Assembly: GCA_022844565.1 (NCBI GenBank)
Contig: JALHLK010000021.1
Location: forward strand, 1-64,000
Origin: Saprospiraceae bacterium
Lineage (GTDB): Bacteria; Bacteroidota; Bacteroidia; Chitinophagales; Saprospiraceae
Direction of reading: 5' to 3'
DNA length: 64,000 nucleotides
Part shown: positions 27,101 to 35,800 of the stretch, piece after piece
How positions within the stretch are numbered: the stretch's first letter is position 1
How the letters are laid out: each line of letters begins with the position of its first letter
Notes under the pieces: generated by a model
Database searches by the model: none
What the model saw: the letters and a program-made list of their open reading frames with translations, nothing else
What the model was told of the DNA's origin: nothing
Program-made: the position numbers and the translations under genes

Positions 27101-27888
27101 AGTCCCTGAGCCGTCGTAAAACTGGTAAAGGTTTTCCCATCATATTTGGATACCCCGCCGCCATAAGTGCCGAACCAAAGGTTTCCGGATTTATCCTCGA
27201 TGATGCTCCAAACATCATTATTTACCAGTCCCTGGGCCGTCGTAAAACTGGTAAAGGATTTCCCATCATATTTGGATACCCCGCCGCCAAAAGTGCCGAA
27301 CCAAAGGTTTCCGGATTTATCCTCGGTGATGCTCCAAACATTATTATTTGCCAGTCCCTGAGCCGTCGTAAAACTGGTAAAGGTTTTCCCATCATATTTG
27401 GATACCCCGCTGCCAGAAGTGCCGAACCAAAGGTTTCCGGTTGCGTCCATTACCGAGCAACTAATGCCATCCAAGGCCAGGCCGTTTTCGGTGGTGAAAT
27501 TTGTAAAATTGGATTTTCCTCCATCTCCCATGATAAATGGCTTGCCTGCAGGGTCTAAAATGGGTTCGCTTTTTTCGTTTTGTAAAACGGCAAGCGGTTT
27601 ATTTACCGGTGGTTCCAGGTTTATAGTTCTTACTTCGCCTTTGGAGTTGGTAATGGAATAAGAACCTCCGCCTTTTTTTGGAATTGTAACCGTTATGGGG
27701 TTTGGCATACTGTCCAATGCAATGGTTTTGGGTTGCAGGCTATCATGCAAGTCGGCTATAACGGTTTCCTGCAATGGGGCAAGGGTGTCTTGGGTGGTAG
27801 CATTATCTGTTTTTTTGTTTTCCTGTTTGGTGTTGCAGGAAGATACAATACAAACAACAAGCATAATATATAAATGTATGAATTTCAT
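24166..27888 (-). CDS. Reg_prop/Y_Y_Y sensor histidine kinase with near-identical propeller blades
   Basis: This 1240-aa protein starts at ATG 27888. The frame is open to 27939, but that start would overlap the upstream gene; Met at 27888 begins a good lipoprotein signal with a Cys in IVSSC and lies 10 nt behind the preceding stop. Blades of 42 aa (SKYDGKTFTSF ... EDKSGNLWFGT) are repeated 11 times with very few changes, followed by two diverged blades, giving about 14 in all. Then come a Y_Y_Y domain (about 840-905), a TM (about 917-936), a coiled coil, HisKA (His991) and HATPase. Unlike 2146-6588 it has no receiver or HTH, so it must signal to a separate regulator. The post-N-box loop carries the SRPSG palindrome. 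The terminal motif is AHDGK instead of AHGGE. Confidence 0.93.
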   Translation of the reverse strand: MKFIHLYIMLVVCIVSSCNTKQENKKTDNATTQDTLAPLQETVIADLHDSLQPKTIALDSMPNPITVTIPKKGGGSYSITNSKGEVRTINLEPPVNKPLAVLQNEKSEPILDPAGKPFIMGDGGKSNFTNFTTENGLALDGISCSVMDATGNLWFGTSGSGVSKYDGKTFTSFTTAQGLANNNVWSITEDKSGNLWFGTFGGGVSKYDGKSFTSFTTAQGLVNNDVWSIIEDKSGNLWFGTYGGGVSKYDGKTFTSFTTAQGLANNKVRSITEDKSGNLWFGTLGGGISKYDGKTFTSFTTAQGLANNYVWSITEDKSGNLWFGTFGGGVSKYDGKTFTSFTTAQGLANNDVVSISEDKSGNLWFGTDGGGVSKYDGKTFTSFTTAQGLANNKVRSITEDKSGNLWFGTLGGGVSKYDGKTFTSFTTAQGLANNTVLSIIEDKSGNLWFGTYGGGVSKYDGKTFTSFTTAQGLAKNDVVSITEDKSGNLWFGTSGSGVSKYDGKTFTSFTTAQGLANNDLWSIIEDKSGNLWFGTYGGGVSKYDGKTFTSFTTTQGLANNEVLSITEDKSGNLWFGTDGGGVSKYDGKTFTSFTTAQGLANNTVPSITEDKSGNLWFGTEEGLSVMVGWVGNLLLEGKDKVRDNRKGILFKSFTIADGLPDNFVTNIIQLPNGKMAVGTNLGITLFNLSEDGTKLTDIEIYNSNTGYPVKDVNAGQNCMLLDSKGVIWAGTGSEKTALVRFDYAALHKNTEPPALVIQTIKVKDENICWYNLQTKGVRKNSEDSSTAILQEFFAYGKTLSSSENDSILKRFGSIQFDGITKFYPLPQNLVLPYEHNQISFDFAAIETSRPFLVKYQYMLEGYDKNWSPVTSRSNASFGNINEGTYTFKLKAQGANGVWCEPITYTFQVLPPWYRTWWAYLIYALLFLLALRIFSLWRERKLRHEKEVLEIKVNHRTEQLNKSIQTLKSTQSQLIQSEKMASLGELTAGIAHEIQNPLNFVNNFSEVSNELIVEMTEELDKGDIEEAKAISSDIKQNLEKINHHGKRASDIVKGMLEHSRTNTGQKESTDINALCSEYLRLAYQGLKAKNKDFNATMETHFDPNLPKIDIIPQDIGRVLLNLINNAFYAVSEKLKVETSKANSRPSGSEKAGSEYEPKVIITTSLTANNQLLIAVKDNGLGIPDAIKDKIFQPFFTTKPTGQGTGLGLSLSYDIVKAHDGKLKVETYENQGSTFIIQLPTA
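24450..24465. repeat. SRPSG palindrome family in post-N-box loops (4 copies)
   Basis: TCCCGCTGGGGCGGGA is an imperfect palindrome found in frame at the same protein position in four kinases: 24450-24465, 30135-30150, 48675-48690 and 52895-52910. The wider element (with CTTCGCTTTGCTTG beside it) encodes SKAKSRPSGSEKS-type loops. As DNA it would fold into a hairpin. Confidence 0.8.
26039..27424 (-). repeat. 11 tandem 126-bp propeller-blade repeats
   Basis: The word AACCAAAGG recurs every 126 bp from 26039 to 27425 on the plus strand, giving 11 complete units. Units are almost identical in DNA. Most changes fall in two spots: the NNxVxS segment and the residue after GNLWFGT (F, Y, L, D or S). 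Confidence 0.95.
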
Positions 27889-27898
27889 GATTTTAAAT

Positions 27899-29845
27899 TT
27901 AGTGTATTGGTAATAGTATAGTGAAGACTGTGCTATCATTTTCCTTTGTTTCCACCTTCAACCCCCCGCCATGCGCCTTCACAATATCATAACTCAAACT
28001 CAATCCTAATCCAGTTCCCTGCCCTGTAGGTTTGGTCGTGAAGAAGGGCTGAAAGATTTTGTCTTTGATGGCATCCGGGATACCGGAACCATTGTCTTTG
28101 ATGGCAATTAGGAGTTGGGTGTCAGCTGTGAGTTGGGTGGTGATGGATACGGTGGGTTGATACCCTTTTTCCCCTTTTTTGCTCCTATCATTGACAGCAT
28201 AAAAAGCATTGTTGATAAGATTCAGTAAAACCCTGCCGATGTCTTGCGGGATGATGTCTACCTTGGGCAGATTGGAGTCAAAGTGGGTTTCCATCGTGGC
28301 ATTAAAACCTTTGTCTTTCGCTTTCATGCCGTGGTAAGCCAGCCTGAGATATTCATCACAAAGGGCATTGATGTCTGTGGGCTCTTTTTGGCCAGTACTT
28401 GTGCGGGAGTGTTCGAGCATGCCTTTGACGATGTCGGAGGCACGTTTGCCGTGGTGATTGATTTTTTCGAGGTTTTGTTCTATGTCATCTGCAATTGCAA
28501 AACCTTCTTCTGTATCTCCTTTTTTAAATTCTTCTTTCATTTCTTTAATCAACTCATTACTTAGTTCAGAAAAATTATTTACGAAGTTAAGCGGATTCTG
28601 AATTTCGTGAGCAATACCTGCTGTGAGTTCGCCTAAACTAGCGAGCTTTTCGGATTGGATGAGTTGTGCTTGGGTGGATTTGAGTTGAGATAAAGTGCTT
28701 TCTACTTTATCTTTTTGATCTTGTAAAACTGAATTGGCTTTTTGTTTTTGCCGATTGTTCCGATAAAGAAGCAGGGCAATTGTCAGGATAACAGCAATCC
28801 CCAATATTAAACTATACTGCTTGATGTTGCTTTCATAAGCCAACCGTTTCTTCTCAGCTTCCTGTATCTGCTGCTGCTGCTCTGCTACAGCTTTTTGTAA
28901 TTGAAATATTTTATCAGAGCCAAATAGCTCTTCATTCAATTCAACTGCTTTTTTCAGGTAATTATGTGATTCTTCTAAATCAATCTTTTCATACAGATCT
29001 GCCAGCAACTGATTGATGTGAAGTAAGCGGTCTTTAAAATTTATCTTTTGAGCAGCAGAAAGTCCAATCTTTGCGTAATAAATTGCTGAGTCAGTTTGAT
29101 TGATTTCTTTATAGCAACCTGCTAAAATGCTGCACGCCCAGGCAATTGTATAGTCGTGCTGTATGTGTGGTTTCGCTTTTGCTACCTTTGTAAGATAAGT
29201 TAGACCTAACGCACGTTGTCCATCAAGAAAATAGGCTTGCCCCAAAAATATTTTGATTACACCATCTGTAAATTCTTCGCCGTTTCCCTTTTCGACCCGC
29301 TTCAAGAAGTACAATGCAGAATCAAGTTTGCCACTAATCATAAACAACCTTCCAATCGAAAGTTCAATATCAGCAAAAGCGACATTGTATGAATTTATCT
29401 CGTTATCCTCACCAAAGTTGTTTAAGCCATTACGTGCATCGCGAAAAAAGCGCATAGCAGAATTGTAATCTTTCAAAAATAAGTATGATTTCCCCAGGGT
29501 ATATTGGCATAGTGCCTCTTCTTTAGGAAGATTATTGTCTTTGGCCATTTTTAGTCCTTCAAACTGTAAGGGCAGCGATTTAGGTATCTCCCCGCTTCTT
29601 GTGTAGGCAATGCCTAAATAACAACGTGCAATGATTTTACCAGACGTATAATTTATCTTATCGGCTAAGTTTATAGCTTGAGACCCGAAGTATTTGGCGG
29701 AGTCAAAATTAACTGTGCTGTACTTCAAACATTGCGCAGCCAATTTCATCACTGAACGCTGTTCTATATTGACCTTGTCAGGTTGCTGGGCATTTATAAA
29801 CTGTGTAAAAAGACAGCATACAATTATGTTAAAAATATATTTCAT
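27899..29845 (-). CDS. TPR sensor histidine kinase
   Basis: This 648-aa protein is the shortest full kinase of the array. It has a signal peptide (1-20), TPR-like repeats (about 35-320), a QQQQQIQEAEKKR-like coiled stretch, a TM (about 344-361), His413 and a HATPase. The post-N-box loop is short (NDRSKKGEKGYQP) with no palindromic insert, as in 41930-44167. The DHp loop KKGDTEEGFAIADDIEQ matches 44178-46238. Its ATG overlaps the stop of the giant kinase upstream (ATGA). Confidence 0.93.
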   Translation of the reverse strand: MKYIFNIIVCCLFTQFINAQQPDKVNIEQRSVMKLAAQCLKYSTVNFDSAKYFGSQAINLADKINYTSGKIIARCYLGIAYTRSGEIPKSLPLQFEGLKMAKDNNLPKEEALCQYTLGKSYLFLKDYNSAMRFFRDARNGLNNFGEDNEINSYNVAFADIELSIGRLFMISGKLDSALYFLKRVEKGNGEEFTDGVIKIFLGQAYFLDGQRALGLTYLTKVAKAKPHIQHDYTIAWACSILAGCYKEINQTDSAIYYAKIGLSAAQKINFKDRLLHINQLLADLYEKIDLEESHNYLKKAVELNEELFGSDKIFQLQKAVAEQQQQIQEAEKKRLAYESNIKQYSLILGIAVILTIALLLYRNNRQKQKANSVLQDQKDKVESTLSQLKSTQAQLIQSEKLASLGELTAGIAHEIQNPLNFVNNFSELSNELIKEMKEEFKKGDTEEGFAIADDIEQNLEKINHHGKRASDIVKGMLEHSRTSTGQKEPTDINALCDEYLRLAYHGMKAKDKGFNATMETHFDSNLPKVDIIPQDIGRVLLNLINNAFYAVNDRSKKGEKGYQPTVSITTQLTADTQLLIAIKDNGSGIPDAIKDKIFQPFFTTKPTGQGTGLGLSLSYDIVKAHGGGLKVETKENDSTVFTILLPIH

Positions 29846-32800
29846 TCAGCAATATTTGTAGGTAATTGAATAATAAATTTTGACCCTTTATTTTCGTTCG
29901 TCTCCAACTTCAACTCCCCTCCATGCGCCTTCACAATATCATAAGCCAAAGATAAACCTAATCCTGTACCTTGTCCGGTGGGTTTAGTAGTAAAAAAAGG
30001 CTGAAAGATTTTCTCTTTAATAGAATTGGGGATGCCCGAGCCGTTGTCTTTTACGGCTATTAGCAGTTGGCTGTTAGCTGTTAGCTGGGTGGTGATGGAT
30101 ACAGTAGGACTATATGTACTTTCAGACTTTTGACTCCCGCTGGGGCGGGACTTCGCTTTGCTTGTTTCAACTTTCGACTTTTCATTAACAGCATAAAAGG
30201 CATTGTTGATTAAATTTAAGATCACTCTACCTATGTCTTGCGGTATGATGTTTACTCTTGGTAGATTTGGATCAAATTGAGTTTCAATGGCGGCATTAAA
30301 GTCTTTATTCTTTGACCTCCAACCTTGATGTGACAATCTGAGATACTCATCACACAATGAATTGATATCTCTCAGTTCTTTTTGGCCAGTGCTAGTGCGG
30401 CTGTGTTCGAGCATACCTTTGATGATGTCGGAAGCGCGTTTGCCGTGGTGGTTGATTTTTTCTTGATTTAGGGTTAAATCTCCTAATATTTCAGCTACGT
30501 ATTCTTTGTCTTTTTCAGGTATTTCCAGTTTTTCGACCTCTTCTTTTAGTTCTTTTGCCAGATCAACGCTGAGTTCAGAAAAATTATTAACGAAGTTCAA
30601 TGGGTTTTGGATTTCGTGAGCGATTCCTGCAGTTAGTTCTCCAAGAGAGGCCATTTTCTCTGACTGCACTAATTGTTGTTGGGCTTGTTTTAGATCCAAT
30701 AATGTTTTCTCGACTTGTTCTTTGGCTGCCTCCAATTTGTTGAAATCTTCATATCTGGCATAGGCTGTGGAAAAGGCATTGGCAACGGATTGTATTAACT
30801 GAATATCTTCTTCCTTTAATTTCACCGAGTTACCCACATAGAGCATTCCCTGCATGAACGGAAGGCAATGCAAATAAATGCCACCCTGAGGCATGGTTTT
30901 TAGGTAAATATCTTTGGAAGGCAGGGCACCTTGCTTCACCAGAAGGTCGCCCAGATCACTGAATGCTGTCTCATCCCAGTGCTCGATATATACTTGCTTG
31001 TGAATCCAATGGGCGAGTATTTCACTTGTTCTACCAGGGGAATCATATGGCAGATGAAAGGCGGCTATCGCTTTGCCTTCGGGTGTAGATAAGAAGGTGT
31101 GAATGAGCTCTTCCTGATCATCCATGATGAAGACTCCGCACCTGACAAACGGAATGGTAAGCATAGTGAGTTCTTCCCAGATCAGGGGAGTAATGCGTTC
31201 CAGGTCTTGTTTGGTACGCATGCTAGCAATCTCGGCACGCACCCGATCGAGGGAAGCGCTGCGTAATGCTTCCAGAGCGTTGGTTTCTGCACTTTGTAAT
31301 TCTAGGTATCGCCTGAAGGTAAGGGCTACAATAGTTTTGAAGCGTTGCAGTATCTTAACTTCTTCCTCAGAAAAAGGCTTTTCCGACCAGCCATAAAACG
31401 AACCTTCCGGAAATTGAAGGGTATAGCCATGTAATTCAAAATTTGCATCCTTGAAGAATTGATCCGGGATGTCAAGATTTATTTTTTTAAAAAACGAAGC
31501 AAGCTGGTCACCCTTCAACAAAGGGAAATAGTCTTCCTGCGTAACCCAAGAATTATAGAACTTCGACAATAATTCATGATCGGCCAGTTCTGAATCCATA
31601 ACCAATTGAATATTGCTTGCATCATTATGGTTAAAATTGCCTGCTGAGTAGTATTTTATTTTTCTACTTCCTTTGGTAAGCAACCCAACGCCACTGCGAA
31701 ATGGCTTGATACCCAACTTTTGAAGTTCTGTAAAAACCACGGTGATAGTGGCACTGACATCGTTGCTGTTTTGCATGGCCATTGCCCTACCCCGCACTTT
31801 TTCGAGAGCGGCTTCGATTGTGGCTTCTCTTGCCTGGTCTTCTGCTTTTTGTAAGTCAAGGAAGCGGGTATAGGTTTGTTCAAAAACTTTTGCGAAGCGC
31901 TTAAGAATGTCGGCATTTTCTGCTGAAAGTGCTGCATTTCCAAGTGCCTGTATTGATCCATGGCTGAAAAATGCAGTAGAGAACATTACAGATGGAGTTT
32001 CCATCATCATTCTTTTGGCATCGGCAGGAACATTTTTAAAGTCAGTTTCTGTAAAAAAAATCTTATCAAAGTCTTTCTTCTTTTGCCCACTATACTCCAC
32101 TACATTGTATTGGTCACCTTTTTTCCATGCATTCAACTGATCATTCACATAAGGATGATCGATATAAGGCACTTTATAGCTTTCAGGATACAATTCTTGA
32201 GAAAATCCTGAAACCCAAAACTCCCGATTACCAGTAGATCTATCGGCAATTACAATATTGCAGGCCTGTGCATTAAAATTGAGTTTATTTAGTTGCTCGT
32301 AGACTGTAAGCACTACAGTTCTTAATTCATCGCTATGCTGCATGGCCATTGTTCTGCTCCGCACTTTTTCTAATGCTGCTTCAATCTGTGCTTCTTTTGC
32401 CTGTGCTTCAGCATTTTGCAGATCGAGGTATCTCCGGTAGGTTTGTCCAAATACATTTGCAAAGCGGATGAAAATAGATTTTGCTTCGGTGGTAAATGTG
32501 TTGAGTGAGAACACAAATAAACAACCTTCTTTAAAAAAGAAATCGGTGTGTACTATTTTTTCATAGGCTGAATAATAGTCCTGCTTGATTTTGTACTTAG
32601 CTTCATTACGTATTGCTTCATAATATTGAAATTTATCATCCCCCTCTAGGGTGTATTCATAGGTTTCTTTTTTATCAAGCCAGTTTTGGTAAACATTTTT
32701 ACCCAATTGATGCAGTCGCATATCCAAATGACCAATGGTAAGAGATGTTGTTCCCGATGTTTTATCGGCTGTCCACAATTCCATCATTTCATCGGGTTGC

Positions 32801-35800
32801 ATAATTCCGACGCCACAGCGATCCTCGACACCCATCAAGCTAAGTGTCACCAATTCTTCAAACAAAGTAGCCACGCTTTCGCCTACTTCCTGACTATTGT
32901 GCATCGCCATGGTTTTGCTGCGAACTCTTTCCAACGCCAGTTCAATCTGTGCTTCTCTTGCTCTCTCAGTAGCGTCTTGTAGATCCTTAAAACGGGTATA
33001 TGCCAATGAAAAAACGGAAACGGCCCTTCGCAATAAGTCCCAGCTTTCTTCTGAAATATCGCCTGGCGATGCAGCTCCCATATAACCGCCATTAAACTTT
33101 ACCAGGTGATAAGTACGCTCCGGTATTTCATCACCATAATATCCTTTTAATACGCTTGATTTTCCTGCGCAATAGTTGATCCATTCTTTTCGGTTTTCAC
33201 CTTTCATTAGAATGGAAGTGTGCTGCTTTTTAGACCGATAAAACTTTTCCATTTCAGTTCCCACCCATGAATCGGTGAATGTGATGGTCATTTCATCGCT
33301 TACTAATTGTTTATTTTCCTCCCTGACGTCTTTAATGGCATACCAGCATTCTGCTTGCATTTTTTCTTTATCAACGATATAGATAGAACTTGTTTCCAAT
33401 TCTTCCACACCCAGTTGTCCCATTTCTTTTCGTAACAACTCCGCTACTTCGGTCAATTCATCGGGTTTCTGCATTGCCAGTGAACGGGAGCGGACTTTTT
33501 CCATAGCCGTTTCTATCTGTGCTTCTCTTGCCTGTGCTTCGGATTTTTGTAAATCAAAATATCTTTTGAAAGTAAGATCAATAACAGAAGCAAATCTCCT
33601 TAGCAGTTTTTTATCATCATCCAGAACAGGCTTTGCGCACCATCCATAAAATATGCCGTGAGTGAAATGCATGAAATATCCAAACTGTTCAACTTCAGTT
33701 TGTTCTAATGGAACAGCAAAACTGTTTCTTACCTGATCATAATAAGATTTCAGTAAGTCGCCACGCAATTCAGGGAAATAGTCTTCCCCCTTTATCCATT
33801 GGTTATAAATCTCAGATAAAACCGGGTGATTGTCTAACATTGCCCAGCCTACTATTGAAAAAGTATCGCCTTCAGCAGAGCTTGTAACAGAGCATAAGAG
33901 ATGATTCTTTTTGTTTTCCTTGTTTTGAATACTGATGCCACCCCTAATGGGAACAAAGCCCAGTTTTTTTAATTCAGAAAAGGCAATAATAGCAGTAGTC
34001 GGTAAGTCGCTACTATTGTGCATGGCCATCGCTTTGCCACGTACTTTTTCCAATGCTGCTTCTATCTGTGCTTCCCTTGCCTGGGCTTCGGCTTTTTGTA
34101 AATCAAGGAAGCGGGTATAGGTTTGTTCGAATGCCTTGGCAAATCGCTTGAGAATAGCATGCTCTGCATCGGTATATGGGATACCCGAATAGTTTTGAAT
34201 AGCGAGGGAGACACTATCTAATAGTATTGCCGATCTTACCATTCCAGGACTTGACAATAAGAATTTCTTCCTTTCCTCTGGAATATTGGGAGCATGCAGA
34301 AAGAAGTAGTTAAAGAAATCATTCTTCTCCTCCTTGGTGAGTTGAATAGAAACAAATGCCAGTCCCGCTTTCTTAGCTTTCTTAATTGAATTGAAAACCT
34401 CATAATCAGCATAAGGGATATGCAACTTAGTTGGATAAGGTTGTCCAGGAGCGGCAGCCCAAAGATTTAAGTCATCTGTCTCCCGGAATGACACATCAAA
34501 TTGTGCCGAATCAATTTTGAAGTCCAATTGTTGAAACTGTTCAAACACTACCTGAATGACTTCAGGAAACTCTTCACTTTTATGCATCGCCATACTGCGA
34601 CTTCGCACTCTTTCCAAAGCCGCTTCTATCTGCGCTTCTCTTGCCTGGTCTTCTGCTTTTTTCAGGTCGAGAAAGCGGGTGTAGGTTTGTTGAAACACTT
34701 TGGCGAAGCGTAACATAATTCCTGTTTGTTCGCCGGTCAGTTTTGAAGCACCGACTATCAATACATACCCTTCTTTAAAATAGAAATTATGCAAAAACAA
34801 TCTCGCCGGTGAAATAGCAATCAGTTGTGCGGCAGTTAGCAAAAAGTTCGTGCTGCGTTCCGCTATAAAAGTCTGGTGTTGGATGGTTTCGTCTTCATCC
34901 ATTTCAACTATGAAAAATGGAGATCCTTTTTTCCACTTTTCTACCACCTTTCGCAGGGGTTTAGTTTCATCATGCGGGATGATAACAGGCAGCGGAAACA
35001 TTTTATGAGTAGATGGATCAGGAACGTAATTCAACCCATTTTTTTCTTCCTTATCCATTAAAACAAGCCCGGCAGTTAAGCTTTCAATCCCCAACTTTTG
35101 CATTTCTACAAAAATGATTTCACCAGCGTCAAGCAACTCTTCACTTTTGTGCATGGCCATGCTCCTGCTTCTCACTCTTTCCATTGCCGCTTCAATCTGC
35201 GCTTCTCTTGCTTGGGCTTCAGCTTTTTGGAGATCAAGAAAACGGGTATAAGCCTGTTCAAAGACTTTTGCCATCCTGATTAAAGTGGAATTTTCTGATT
35301 CAGAATAGAGTTCGCCAGAATAATTATAGATGTAAAGTCCAATATTGTTGATAAAAACTCTGGTTATGGCCAATGCGGGAAGGCTTAGGACGAGGGTTTT
35401 TATTTGAGGTTCGGGTTCAGTGAAGGAAGGTAATATTCCTTCAAACCAGCTGTCTTTTTCACTTTTAGAATACACCTTCATGAAAAGCTGGTTCCCTGAC
35501 TTTTTTTGCTCTAAGTAATCCTGATTAAATGGGTGATCAAAAAATGGAATGGTTGCCCTGAATGGAAATTCAGAATAGGAATCAGCCATCCAAACATGGA
35601 AATCATCATTTTCCTTGAAATCGACCAGAATTCCCGCGTTGTTGATGTCAAACTCCAATCTTTTCATTTCAGAAAAGACCAAGTGAATGACCTCGGTCAA
35701 TTCTTCACTTCGATGCATACCCATTGTTCTAGCGCGAATCCGTTCAAGAGCTGCTTCAATCTGTGCCTCTTTTGCCTGTACTTCTGCTTTTTGGAGATCA

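Noticed and set aside
26039-27424. CRISPR-like periodic repeat
   Set aside because: The 126-bp period is 42 codons in frame and encodes propeller blades. There are no spacers.
27889-27939. Upstream start for the propeller kinase at 27939
   Set aside because: It would overlap the preceding gene by 41 nt and hide the lipoprotein signal that begins at 27888.
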